Notes under the pieces: generated by a model | Told to the model about the DNA's origin: nothing | What the model saw: only the letters and a program-made list of their open reading frames with translations | Databases searched by the model: none | Assembly (NCBI GenBank): GCA_020635275.1 | Contig: JACKAA010000001.1 | Location: 850,424 to 914,423, forward strand | DNA: 64,000 nucleotides | DNA from: Ignavibacteriales bacterium | GTDB taxonomy: Bacteria > Bacteroidota > Ignavibacteria > Ignavibacteriales > Melioribacteraceae | Direction: 5' to 3' | In this document: positions 19,416 to 27,706 of the stretch, in pieces | Position numbering within the stretch: position 1 is the first letter of the stretch | Layout of the letters: every line of letters starts with the position of its first letter | Position numbers and translations under genes: made by a program

Positions 19416-20216
19416 TCATTCTATAATTATTTTGTCACCAACTTTTACACTTCCTTTAGAATGACCAACCACATTTTGACCAAACATTATTTTGTTATTT
19501 TTATTTCTATAGGTATTTAAGGTTGCCAGTGGTTCTTTGTTTTTTTTTCCATTTTGGTCAATTGTAGTAATTACGCATCTTGCACAAGGCTTTACAATTG
19601 TAAAATCAAGATTTCCAATTTTTACATTTTTCCAATTATCTTCATCATGAGGTTTGCCGCCTGAAAAAACTAAGTTTGGTCTAAACTGATTCATTGTAAC
19701 CGGATGACTCAATTTTGAGTTCAATAAGTTTAATGATTCTTCACCAATAATTAGAAATGGATAACCATCAGCAAAACTATAATTTTTTGATTCTGGGAAA
19801 TACTTAGTACTAGTTTTTCTTTCTGTTGTATTTGGCATATAAACTAATTTACATTTTGTTTCAATTGCTTCACTAAACCATTCATTCACTTCCAATGAAT
19901 ACTCTTTAGCGGCACAAAAATCTTCCCAAACATTTACTTCAACATTTTGTTCTGGAATATCATTTATTGATATTCTTAGCTCACCTATCTTTTTTGTTTT
20001 ATGTGTAAAAATTAATTCTTCGTTTTTAATTTTAACATCAATAAAAATTAGACTTGGAAAATCTCTTTGCGTAATAAAAATATTTAGTTCATCGACAAGC
20101 ATCCATCTTCTGTCATACTTTAGTCCCCGTTCTTCAACGTTAGTATTGTGAAGTGAAATTCCAGGAAGTGATTTAACCGGATAAATATAAATTTGAGTTA
20201 GTTTATAGTCTGTCAT
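19416..20216 (-). CDS. MOSC domain-containing protein (YcbX/mARC-like)
   Basis: A 266-aa protein with an N-terminal MOSC beta-barrel domain (IYPVKSLPGISL, GLKYDRRWMLVD) and a C-terminal MOSC domain containing the conserved Cys in PCARCVITTID, the molybdenum ligand in this family. Members such as YcbX and mARC reduce N-hydroxylated compounds with molybdenum cofactor. No ferredoxin domain is fused here, so an electron donor must be separate. ATG at 20216 chosen; a TTG two codons upstream is possible. Sits tightly between the DinB and esterase genes. Confidence 0.9.
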   Translation of the reverse strand: MTDYKLTQIYIYPVKSLPGISLHNTNVEERGLKYDRRWMLVDELNIFITQRDFPSLIFIDVKIKNEELIFTHKTKKIGELRISINDIPEQNVEVNVWEDFCAAKEYSLEVNEWFSEAIETKCKLVYMPNTTERKTSTKYFPESKNYSFADGYPFLIIGEESLNLLNSKLSHPVTMNQFRPNLVFSGGKPHDEDNWKNVKIGNLDFTIVKPCARCVITTIDQNGKKNKEPLATLNTYRNKNNKIMFGQNVVGHSKGSVKVGDKIIIE

Positions 20217-20224
20217 TAACAAAA

Positions 20225-20668
20225 TTAATTCAACATTAATCTTCTAAGATAATTTATTTGACCTAAATGGTAGCTCAAATGAGTTATTAAGTGAATAAGA
20301 AAATATTGAGTGGTCATTTCTTCGCCAAAAACATTTATTGGAAAATTTTTTACGAGAATTGATTTATCGATAGTGCTTAATGTTGATTTTACTATTTCAC
20401 TAGTTTCATCAATATTTTTAAGGAGATCATCTTTAGGAACATTTTTAAGAGAAAATTCTTTTTCTCTTTCTCTTACAAATCCCGAATTACCTAAAACTGC
20501 ACCTATGAAATGTTTGAGATTTCCACATATGTGTAAGCATAAATTTCCTGCCGAGTTTTTAACATCCCCGGCAGTAATCCATAATTCTTTCTGATAAAAC
20601 AACAAAATTTCTTCTTTAAGTTTGTTAAGATCTCTATCAAATATTTTTAATAGATTTTCTATTAGCAT
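20225..20668 (-). CDS. DinB superfamily protein
   Basis: A 147-aa helical protein with the DinB/YfiT four-helix-bundle pattern. Likely metal-binding histidines are H46 (LHICGNLKHFIG) and a pair near the C-terminus in HLITHLSYHLGQINYLR. Members are often thiol-dependent transferases or of unknown function; nothing in the context narrows it. AGGT lies before the ATG. It is 12 nt after the DUF2147 gene and 8 nt before the MOSC gene. Confidence 0.85.
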   Translation of the reverse strand: MLIENLLKIFDRDLNKLKEEILLFYQKELWITAGDVKNSAGNLCLHICGNLKHFIGAVLGNSGFVREREKEFSLKNVPKDDLLKNIDETSEIVKSTLSTIDKSILVKNFPINVFGEEMTTQYFLIHLITHLSYHLGQINYLRRLMLN

Positions 20669-20680
20669 TTGAACTTTACC

Positions 20681-21139
20681 TTAAATTTCACCATCATATC
20701 TTAGCCATTCTTGGGTTCTATGAAAAAATAAAACATATCCACGAACTTGCAGTTTTTCGTTTTCTACCCAAAGTTTGCAATCATATACTTTTCCTTTTTT
20801 GGGATCTAAAATTTCACCATCTTCCCATTCATTATCACCATCTTGAAATTCCATATCCGTAATTATTGTCATACCTAAAACTTTTTGATCTTTTCTTGGG
20901 TCATCATCATCACATTTATCACAAATTGGATCCGGGTCTTCGCCTGGTTTTCTGAAAAGTTTTACAATATCACCAAATAGTTTTCCATCCTTTAAATAAA
21001 TTTTTACTACAGATTTTGGCTGACCGGTTTCATCATCAATTGTTTTCCACAATCCGGTTATTTCATCATGTTGAGCATTTGTATTTACATTTAGTAATAA
21101 GGCAATTATAACTGCAAACAAATAAGATATTTTCTTCAT
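20681..21139 (-). CDS. DUF2147 domain-containing secreted protein
   Basis: A 152-aa protein with a signal peptide (cleavage after NAQ near residue 22) followed by a complete DUF2147 domain: GLWKTIDDETGQPKSVV, then DGKLFGDIVKLF, the Cys pair in DPICDKCDDDDP and the closing WLRYDG. It is likely a small lipocalin-like beta-barrel in the periplasm; function unknown. AGGAG precedes the ATG. It opens the four-gene minus-strand run that continues with DinB, MOSC and the esterase. Confidence 0.88.
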   Translation of the reverse strand: MKKISYLFAVIIALLLNVNTNAQHDEITGLWKTIDDETGQPKSVVKIYLKDGKLFGDIVKLFRKPGEDPDPICDKCDDDDPRKDQKVLGMTIITDMEFQDGDNEWEDGEILDPKKGKVYDCKLWVENEKLQVRGYVLFFHRTQEWLRYDGEI

Positions 21140-21198
21140 TTAATTCTCCTAAAAGTATGGTTACTAAAAATTACTGTAATTCTTTTTCCAATGCAATT

Positions 21199-22428
21199 TT
21201 AATTTTTGAGCTTTATGACTGATATTTCAGGTGTTGAGTTAAATCTTACCGGTGAAAGAGACATTCCTAAACCTCTTGTTACAACCATTAACATTTGACC
21301 AAATTTAAATTCACCGCGCATATAAGGTGTTTCAATCATGGTTGGAGATAGATTATAAAATGGAAATAAAAATGTAATTTGTCCGCCGTGAGTATGGCCG
21401 GCAAAAAATAAATCATATTTTTTTTCTTCAGCTTTTTCAATCAAAAATTCTCTTGGCTGATGTGTTAAAAATATTCTTAGATCCGCATTATTTTTGTTAT
21501 TTGTCAAAGAATCTAAAACACTTTCTTTTATTGTTTCAACATAAGTATTTGTTATAAATGTGATTTCCAAATTTGCACTGTCAATTCCAATAATCATATT
21601 GATATTATCTAACATCAGAATATTAACATTTGCCAACGCTTCTGTGACCTCTCTTAAACTTCTTTCATTATCACCGCGATAAGCCCAGTTATCATGATCA
21701 CCAACACAAGTATATATTCCATGTTTAGCTTTTAATTTGCCCAATTGTTTTGCTGAAGTATCAATAAAATTTGGAGTACTCGTTATCATATCTCCAGCCA
21801 TCAAGATTAAATCAGGTTCTGTTGAGTTAACTTTTTCAATAAAATTACTTAATCTACTATTATCTGTGTATCTATCTGCCTGAACATCAGAAATTAGAGT
21901 TATTTTAAATCCATCCAAAACATCTGGTAAATCATCTTTTTGAATTACATATTCATTTATTTCGACAAAATTATAATCATAAAGAATTCTTAACGGAACA
22001 TAAATTGTTGCCAAAAAAAATATTGTAAAAAACATCCATGCTTTAATTTGCTTTAATTTATCTTTCCTCTTTGATAAAAAAGGATAAACTACAACGTGAA
22101 ATATTTCTATTAAAATGAAAAATAGTGTACTTTGAACTATGATCATTGTTCCCACCCAAAATGGATAAAGAACTAAGTAATCAAAGAAAATATTTTCCGG
22201 CGGCTGGAAGTAGCCTATTTTATTGACTATAACGTAAATCCAAGAGATTATTGCAATTATTGGATATATGTTTACAAATATGAGAAATATCCATTTTACA
22301 ATTTTAATTTTCTTTAATGAAACTTTGGGAAAGAGAAACTTAAATGAATTAACAACTCTTTTTACAAAGTAAATTTCTAAAATTAAAACAGCTAACAAAA
22401 CGAGAATTACTTTAATAGCAAATGGCAT
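21199..22428 (-). CDS. membrane-anchored metallophosphoesterase
   Basis: A 409-aa protein with about four N-terminal transmembrane helices (to residue 145) and a calcineurin-like phosphoesterase domain. Metal-site motifs: ISDVQAD (DxH-like, with Gln in place of His), MAGDM, GDHDNW (GNHD variant with Asp) and FAGHTHGGQ. It resembles YkuE-type enzymes that hydrolyse lipid or envelope phosphates at the membrane. The DxQ and GDHD changes are also seen in family members and need not abolish metal binding. Starts 2 nt after the DUF3667 gene ends, in an overlapping operon. Confidence 0.88.
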   Translation of the reverse strand: MPFAIKVILVLLAVLILEIYFVKRVVNSFKFLFPKVSLKKIKIVKWIFLIFVNIYPIIAIISWIYVIVNKIGYFQPPENIFFDYLVLYPFWVGTMIIVQSTLFFILIEIFHVVVYPFLSKRKDKLKQIKAWMFFTIFFLATIYVPLRILYDYNFVEINEYVIQKDDLPDVLDGFKITLISDVQADRYTDNSRLSNFIEKVNSTEPDLILMAGDMITSTPNFIDTSAKQLGKLKAKHGIYTCVGDHDNWAYRGDNERSLREVTEALANVNILMLDNINMIIGIDSANLEITFITNTYVETIKESVLDSLTNNKNNADLRIFLTHQPREFLIEKAEEKKYDLFFAGHTHGGQITFLFPFYNLSPTMIETPYMRGEFKFGQMLMVVTRGLGMSLSPVRFNSTPEISVIKLKN

Positions 22429-22430
22429 AA

Positions 22431-23291
22431 TTAAAACAATTTAATTGAATAAAAAACAAAAATAAAAAGCAAAAATCTGTAAAACATAAAAAGAATAAAA
22501 AATGCGCCTAGTAAAAAGATAGATTTAATTAATGATAAAAATCTAGTATTATTATAAAATCTTCTAACTGAAAAATAAAAATATGCAACTAATGAAATCG
22601 CTAAAATGGGAAGAATGTACGCATCGATATTCTCAACGCCAACAATTAAACCAAAAGAATTTGCAGTATGTAGAATTATTATGATTGGAGTAATAATTAA
22701 GCCAAAGACAAGTAAAATAAAGGAAACAGAATGAATTGAGTGAATTAAATGTTCATAGAAATATCTTTTTCTGGTAATTAACATTAATGCCATGGCAAAA
22801 ATTGGAATATAAAGAAAAATTAAGGTTCTGGAATAATTATCTAATCTATTATTGAACTTAATTTCATATTGTTCAAAGGTTAAATTCTGTTCTAAATGAG
22901 CATTCATTATTAAATTTTGTGCAAATTTTTTATAGGGCGTGTTGTTTGTATGGCCAAATAATGAAGAGCTAAAAATACTTTCATTAAAAAATGAAGAAGT
23001 TATAAGCATAATTAAATTGAGAATAATAAAAAGTTGGAAAGGTCTTGTGTAATTTACTCTTCTGCCGATTAAAAATTCATTTGTTAAAAAGCCTGGTTTA
23101 AAAATGAGATATTTTAATGATCTTAAAAATCTGGAATCAAAATTGTAAAAACCTTCTAATATATTTGAGAAAAATTCATTTAAGGAATAACCTTTTATTT
23201 CTAATTTTTCACCACAATTTGAACAAAAATATTTCTCGGCTGCATTGCCACAGCTTGGACATATTTTTTTTTCAAAATCAATTTTTGTCAT
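22431..23291 (-). CDS. DUF3667 domain-containing membrane protein
   Basis: A 286-aa protein beginning with a zinc-ribbon (CPSCGN...CSNCGEK, residues 11-31), then the DUF3667 signature (YLIFKPGFLTNEFLIGRRVNYTRPFQLF written in part: LIFKPGFLTNEFLIG) and four to five transmembrane helices. Widespread in Bacteroidota-related genomes, function unknown. Its ATG overlaps the stop codon of the enoyl-CoA hydratase gene (ATGA), and the phosphoesterase gene follows after 2 nt, so the three genes are translationally coupled. Confidence 0.88.
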   Translation of the reverse strand: MTKIDFEKKICPSCGNAAEKYFCSNCGEKLEIKGYSLNEFFSNILEGFYNFDSRFLRSLKYLIFKPGFLTNEFLIGRRVNYTRPFQLFIILNLIMLITSSFFNESIFSSSLFGHTNNTPYKKFAQNLIMNAHLEQNLTFEQYEIKFNNRLDNYSRTLIFLYIPIFAMALMLITRKRYFYEHLIHSIHSVSFILLVFGLIITPIIIILHTANSFGLIVGVENIDAYILPILAISLVAYFYFSVRRFYNNTRFLSLIKSIFLLGAFFILFMFYRFLLFIFVFYSIKLF

Positions 23292-24046
23292 TTTTTGGAT
23301 TTAAAATCTTTAATGAAATTTTTTGTGTAATCAGATAAAACAAGTTTTCCGCTATTTTCTGCTCTCTGCTCTAACAATTCATCCCAATGATCAGTTCCTT
23401 CCCAATAAATTTCTTTAAGCTGAGTTAAAGCCTCAGAACTTCTTTCACTCAACTGCTTTGTAAATTCATTTAACTTTTCATTCAATTCAATTTCTGAATC
23501 AAAAATTTCATTATAAAATCCATGCTGTTTTGCCCAATCTGCAGATCGCCATTCACAATCCAACGACATTTCTACAAAAGCTTCTTTACCAATTTTTCTT
23601 TCAATGGGCGGACCAACAACAAAAGGGCCTAAGCCCAAAGCTAATTCACTTAATTTTAATGAGGAATCTTGTGTTGCAAATGTATAATCACATACTGAAA
23701 CTAAACCAACTCCGCCGCCAACTACTTTACCAATAATTTTTCCAACAACAATTTTTTTACATTTTCTTATTGAATTTAGTAATCGCGCAAAGCCCATAAA
23801 AAATTCCTTGCCGTCAATAAAGTTATCAATTTCAATTAGTTCATCAAAAGAAGCACCGGCACAGAATGTTTTTTCACCTTCACTTTGCAGAACAATAACA
23901 TTAACATCCGGATTAAGTGATAAATTATCAAAATACTCTTTTAGTTCTTTTAAAAGGTTAGATGGAAGTGAATTGCTTTTGGGGTGATAAAAGATGATAG
24001 TTGCAATTTTGCTTTCAATATTAAGTTTTACAAATTCGTTTTGCAT
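23288..24046 (-). CDS. enoyl-CoA hydratase/isomerase family protein
   Basis: A 252-aa crotonase-fold protein. The CoA-binding loop FCAGASFDEL and the oxyanion-hole region GKVVGGGVGLVSVCDY are present, and the later ALGLGPFVVGPPIERKIG corresponds to the segment that carries the second catalytic Glu in hydratases. That Glu is not in its usual place, so isomerase or hydrolase activity is also possible. Acts in the cytoplasm on an acyl-CoA, perhaps in fatty or branched-chain acid breakdown. First gene of the operon with DUF3667 and the phosphoesterase. Confidence 0.85.
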   Translation of the reverse strand: MQNEFVKLNIESKIATIIFYHPKSNSLPSNLLKELKEYFDNLSLNPDVNVIVLQSEGEKTFCAGASFDELIEIDNFIDGKEFFMGFARLLNSIRKCKKIVVGKIIGKVVGGGVGLVSVCDYTFATQDSSLKLSELALGLGPFVVGPPIERKIGKEAFVEMSLDCEWRSADWAKQHGFYNEIFDSEIELNEKLNEFTKQLSERSSEALTQLKEIYWEGTDHWDELLEQRAENSGKLVLSDYTKNFIKDFKSKK

Positions 24047-24090
24047 AATTTTTTCTTTAATAAGATTTATCAGAAACCAATTTTGATATT

Positions 24091-24152
24091 GTCATGCTGA
24101 ATTGTTTTTATTCAGCATCTTTTTTTAGATCTTGAAATAAATTCAGAATGAC
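24091..24152. repeat. dispersed palindromic repeat (GTCATGCTGAAT type)
   Basis: A 62-nt element with imperfect terminal inverted repeats (GTCATGCTGAAT at the left, ATTCAGAATGAC at the right, one mismatch) and an inner hairpin ATGCTGAAT/ATTCAGCAT. It lies in the 230-nt gap upstream of the enoyl-CoA hydratase gene. The form is that of REP-like intergenic repeats found in many copies in FCB-group genomes; copy number here cannot be judged from one window. Confidence 0.6.
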
Positions 24153-24276
24153 AGTTTTGTTTGAATTATAATCTAAAGCTTATATCAATTTGATCGTGCC
24201 CGACATCAATTATTCATTATTCTTCTGACAATTATCCAGTCAAAGCTGAAAAGTTCATAATTTCTGTAATACCAAT

Positions 24277-24912
24277 TTATAGTAAATTTATAACTTCCTT
24301 TAAATCGTGGATGTAATAATCCGGATTATAATTTTTCAATTCATCAATATTTCTGCAGCCGTGTGTTACAGCGGCTGTTTTTGCTCCGGCATTTTTACCA
24401 CAAAGAATATCTAATTCAGTATCACCAATCATAATTGAATTTTCAGGATTTGCATTTACATCATTGCAGATTTTATAAAACTGATCCGGCGCCGGTTTAA
24501 TTGCAACTCCAATTTTTCTTCCTTCAATTACATCTAAATATTTATCAATTCCAAAATGGCTTGTAATCTTATCTGCTTGGTCTTGAGCTTTTGTGGTCAG
24601 CAATCCGGTTTTAATATTATTTGACTGTAGGTGTTGAAGTAAATTTTCTGCATTATTATATAAATGCGATTCGTCAATAAAATCAAAATATATTTTTTTG
24701 TATTCATCAATAAAATACTCAACATCAGGGACTTCAACATTACAGCCGTCAAATATATCTTTAAAGTGATATCCTAATAATCCAATAAATTTATTTTTAT
24801 CAATATTATTTGAAATACCTAATTTTTCTAAAGCTTTTATTGTTGCTTTATAAATATTTTCTGATGAGTTTACTAATGTTCCATCTAAATCAAAAACAAT
24901 GCATTCAATCAT
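24277..24912 (-). CDS. HAD family hydrolase (phosphoglycolate phosphatase-like)
   Basis: A 211-aa HAD phosphatase. Motif I is D8-L-D10-G-T-L, motif II is LLTTK, motif III is the Lys in IKPAPDQFYK, and motif IV is MIGDTELDILCGKNAGA. A helical cap between motifs I and II (type C1) and the overall layout match phosphoglycolate phosphatase / beta-phosphoglucomutase-like enzymes. Substrate uncertain; it may clear 2-phosphoglycolate or a sugar phosphate. It stands alone between two dispersed repeats. Confidence 0.88.
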   Translation of the reverse strand: MIECIVFDLDGTLVNSSENIYKATIKALEKLGISNNIDKNKFIGLLGYHFKDIFDGCNVEVPDVEYFIDEYKKIYFDFIDESHLYNNAENLLQHLQSNNIKTGLLTTKAQDQADKITSHFGIDKYLDVIEGRKIGVAIKPAPDQFYKICNDVNANPENSIMIGDTELDILCGKNAGAKTAAVTHGCRNIDELKNYNPDYYIHDLKEVINLL

Positions 24913-24941
24913 AATTACCCATTTTTATTTTATATTATACA

Positions 24942-25024
24942 GTCATTGCGAGGAGTATGCGACGAAGCAATCTTAAATTCAAATGAGATTGCTTCACCTT
25001 GAAAAATTCAAGGTTCGCAATGAC
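24942..25024. repeat. dispersed palindromic repeat (GTCATTGCGA type)
   Basis: An 83-nt element with perfect 10-bp terminal inverted repeats (GTCATTGCGA / TCGCAATGAC) and inner arms around GAAGCAATCT / AGATTGCTTC. It fills the gap between the HAD and SDR genes. Elements with this GTCATTGCGAGGAG...GAAGCAATC signature recur in many bacterial genomes as intergenic palindromes. Confidence 0.7.
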
Positions 25025-25030
25025 AAAAAT

Positions 25031-25795
25031 TTAAAACCCATAAACCATAAAACCGCCGTCTACAGCAATTGTTTGTCCAGTTATATATGAAGCTTTATCC
25101 ATACATAAATAAGCAGCAAGCGAAGAAACTTCTTCGGGTTTGCCAATTCTTTTCATTGGAGTTCTTGAAATTACTTCATCATAATATTCTTTATTCTTCA
25201 TTAAATTTTCAACAAGCGGAGTATCAATATACCAAGGTGCAATTGCATTTACTCTTATATTTTCTTCCGCCCATTCAACTGCTAAATTTTTTGTTAATTG
25301 TACAAGCGCGGCTTTTGTCATGGCATAAGGTGAGCCAGTTCTTAAATGTGTTAATCCGGCAACTGAGCTTAAATTTACAACACTTGCGCTAACAGATTTT
25401 TTCAACATTATGTGGAAAAGTCTGGATAACTCAAAAGTTGAAATCAAATTAGTATTAAGAACTTTCTCATACTCTTCAGTAGTAAATTCAACTGTTTTCT
25501 TTCTAATATTCATTCCCACATTATTTACAAGAATATCTAAATTTTCCCACATTTTATTAACTTTTGTAAACAATTCTTTTCTATCATCACTTTTGCTTAA
25601 ATCTTTAGAAGAACCAAAAACTTTATAACCTTGGCCTTTCCAATGATTTATCTTTTCATCAATAATTTTTTTATCACGGGCAACAATAAATATTTCAGCT
25701 CCCAAGGATAAAAATTCTTCAGCAATTGCTAATCCAATACCTTTTGTTCCGCCCGTAATTAATGCTTTTTTACCTTCTAAATTCCACTCATTCAT
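25031..25795 (-). CDS. SDR family oxidoreductase (tropinone reductase-like)
   Basis: A 254-aa classical short-chain dehydrogenase. TGGTKGIG is the NAD(P)-binding glycine motif, NNVGMN the NNAG-type strand, LSSVAG carries the catalytic Ser, and Y-A-M-T-K is the YxxxK motif. The IAPWYIDTPL substrate loop resembles tropinone-reductase-like and 3-oxoacyl reductase-like SDRs. VARDKK after strand 2 suggests NADPH preference. Substrate unknown. AGGTG lies upstream of the ATG. Divergent from the aldolase gene. Confidence 0.9.
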   Translation of the reverse strand: MNEWNLEGKKALITGGTKGIGLAIAEEFLSLGAEIFIVARDKKIIDEKINHWKGQGYKVFGSSKDLSKSDDRKELFTKVNKMWENLDILVNNVGMNIRKKTVEFTTEEYEKVLNTNLISTFELSRLFHIMLKKSVSASVVNLSSVAGLTHLRTGSPYAMTKAALVQLTKNLAVEWAEENIRVNAIAPWYIDTPLVENLMKNKEYYDEVISRTPMKRIGKPEEVSSLAAYLCMDKASYITGQTIAVDGGFMVYGF

Positions 25796-25937
25796 TTATA
25801 CACCTTAATAAATATTTATTCAGCAAAAGATAATACAATTAAACTTTTATTAAAAATGAAACAAAAAGATGACCAATTTTTTATTTAAATTTACGTTTGT
25901 AAATAATTATTAAACACTAAAATATTGGAGATGAGAA

Positions 25938-26969
25938 ATGCCAGTTGTTGATTATAAGAAATATTGTGAAATGCTTGATAATGCTAAGAAAAACAAATTT
26001 GCATACCCGGCCATAAATGTTGTATCAGAAACATCTGCAAATGCAGTTTTACAAGCTTTAGCAGAAACTAAATCAGATGGAATTATTCAAGTTAGTACAG
26101 GTGGCGGAGAATTTGCTTCAGGTTTAGGTGTTAAAAGTGCTGCATTGGGCGCAATTTCAATTGCAAGACACGTGCATTTTATTGCTGAACAATATGATAT
26201 AAATGTTGCATTGCACACCGACCATTGCCAAGCCAAAAAAGTTGATTCTTTCTTAAAACCGCTTATTGAAGAATCAAGAAAAAGAGTTGCAAATGGTGAA
26301 AAACCATTATTTAACTCTCACATGTTTGATGGATCAGAACTGCCATTAAAAGAAAATATGGATATTGCAGTTGATCTATTAAAAGAATGCAGTGAATTAG
26401 GAATTATTCTTGAAGTTGAAGCCGGCGTTGTTGGCGGTGAAGAAGACGGAATTAATAATGAAGACGCACCAGCAGAAAAACTTTATACAACTCCAGAAGA
26501 TATGCTTTATGTTTATGAGAGATTATCAGAAGTAAAAGGTGCACGTTATATGTTTGCTGCTACTTTTGGTAATGTTCATGGTGTTTATAAACCTGGTAAT
26601 GTTAAGTTAAAACCAATTATTTTAAAACAAGGTCAAGATGCAGTTGTTGCAAAATATGGCCAAGCAGCTTCATTTGATTTAGTGTTCCATGGCGGAAGCG
26701 GTTCTTCTTTAGAAGAAATTAGAGAAACTTTGGAATATGGTGTAATTAAAATGAATGTTGATACTGATACTCAATTTGCATTTACCCGTCCAATTGCTGA
26801 TCATATGTTAAAAAATTATGACGGTGTTTTAAAAGTTGACGGTGAAGTTGGTAATAAAAAACATTATGATCCAAGAAGTTATTTGAAAAAAGCTGAAGAA
26901 GCTATGAAAAACAGAGTAATTGTGGCTGTAAAAGATTTGCGTGCCGAAGGAACAACTTTAGGCAAATAG
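25938..26969 (+). CDS. fbaA: class II fructose-bisphosphate aldolase
   Basis: A 343-aa class II aldolase covering the whole family. ALHTDHCQ carries the catalytic Asp and a zinc-ligand His; LEVEAGVVGGEEDG is the mobile Glu loop; FGNVHG and FHGGSGS supply further zinc and phosphate contacts. It interconverts fructose 1,6-bisphosphate with dihydroxyacetone phosphate and glyceraldehyde 3-phosphate in glycolysis and gluconeogenesis. Monocistronic with its own strong terminator and a GGAG ribosome site. Codon use is consistent with high expression (few rare codons), as expected for a central enzyme. Confidence 0.96.
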   Translation: MPVVDYKKYCEMLDNAKKNKFAYPAINVVSETSANAVLQALAETKSDGIIQVSTGGGEFASGLGVKSAALGAISIARHVHFIAEQYDINVALHTDHCQAKKVDSFLKPLIEESRKRVANGEKPLFNSHMFDGSELPLKENMDIAVDLLKECSELGIILEVEAGVVGGEEDGINNEDAPAEKLYTTPEDMLYVYERLSEVKGARYMFAATFGNVHGVYKPGNVKLKPIILKQGQDAVVAKYGQAASFDLVFHGGSGSSLEEIRETLEYGVIKMNVDTDTQFAFTRPIADHMLKNYDGVLKVDGEVGNKKHYDPRSYLKKAEEAMKNRVIVAVKDLRAEGTTLGK

Positions 26970-26992
26970 TCTTTGTTATTTTCAAACTTTAC

Positions 26993-27025
26993 AAACCCAA
27001 CTTCCAAAAGATGTTGGGTTTTTTA
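26993..27025 (+). terminator. rho-independent terminator of the aldolase gene
   Basis: A 9-bp stem AAACCCAAC / GTTGGGTTT with an 11-nt loop, followed by TTTT, beginning 23 nt after the aldolase stop codon. It also insulates the convergent padR gene. Confidence 0.85.
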
Positions 27026-27028
27026 TTT

Positions 27029-27610
27029 CTACTGAACCAAACTAACATCAAATGCAGTTGGACCGGAAATTTCTTGTTTTATATTGAATTGTCTGATAAT
27101 TTCTTTAATTGTTCTGATTTCAGTTTCAGCCATATATAATCTGTGTTTCAGCATTAATAATCCGGTAAACGCAACAGATCTTTCTCTTTCTAGATTCAAT
27201 ATCTGAGTTTTTATTTCGTAGGTTGAGCTTTCTAAATTTTCTAACTTAATTTTTAATTTCTGTAAAACTTCATCTTTGCTTAAATGATGAAGAAGCAAAA
27301 TGGCAATGTCAAATTTTGAACCGTCGGGATCATTTTTTTCTAAATAGGATGAAATTGTTTTATGGAGTTCAAATTCACCCTCTGCTGTTATTGAATAGAC
27401 TGTCTTTTCGGGAAATCTTCCTTCTTTTGTACTTTCGCCATTTATTAAGCCTTGCTTGCGCAAATTATTTATTGTGGCATAAACTGTTGAATCGGCAATA
27501 TTAAACCATTTACGTAACTTTAATTCTTTTAACATTTTGGTTATTTCATAAGGATTTCTTTCCTTTTCGTATAACACACCCAAAATCAAAGTAGAAATTT
27601 TAGATAACAT
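27029..27610 (-). CDS. PadR family transcriptional regulator
   Basis: A 193-aa regulator with an N-terminal winged helix typical of PadR: ILGVLYEKERNPYEITKML, then ADSTVYATINNLRKQGLI and the wing GRFPEKTVYSITAEGE. The C-terminal half is a helical dimerization domain (PadR_C/Vir_C). PadR proteins are repressors relieved by small ligands or stress. A perfect palindrome 16 nt upstream of its start is a likely autoregulatory operator. No obvious target gene lies next to it apart from the SIR2-family gene upstream. Confidence 0.9.
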   Translation of the reverse strand: MLSKISTLILGVLYEKERNPYEITKMLKELKLRKWFNIADSTVYATINNLRKQGLINGESTKEGRFPEKTVYSITAEGEFELHKTISSYLEKNDPDGSKFDIAILLLHHLSKDEVLQKLKIKLENLESSTYEIKTQILNLERERSVAFTGLLMLKHRLYMAETEIRTIKEIIRQFNIKQEISGPTAFDVSLVQ

Positions 27611-27626
27611 ACCTTTTCTCCAAATT

Positions 27627-27641
27627 GTAACTAAAAGTTAC
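27627..27641. promoter_or_regulatory. palindromic operator candidate for the PadR regulator
   Basis: GTAACT-AAA-AGTTAC, a perfect 6-3-6 palindrome, lies 16 nt upstream of the padR start codon, where it would cover the promoter or early leader. The position fits autorepression; binding is inferred. Confidence 0.5.
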
Positions 27642-27706
27642 GAAAATATTCCAAAATCTAATAGTAATTTTTATATTAGTCTAAAATTAGAGTATACTAA
27701 ATCCCT

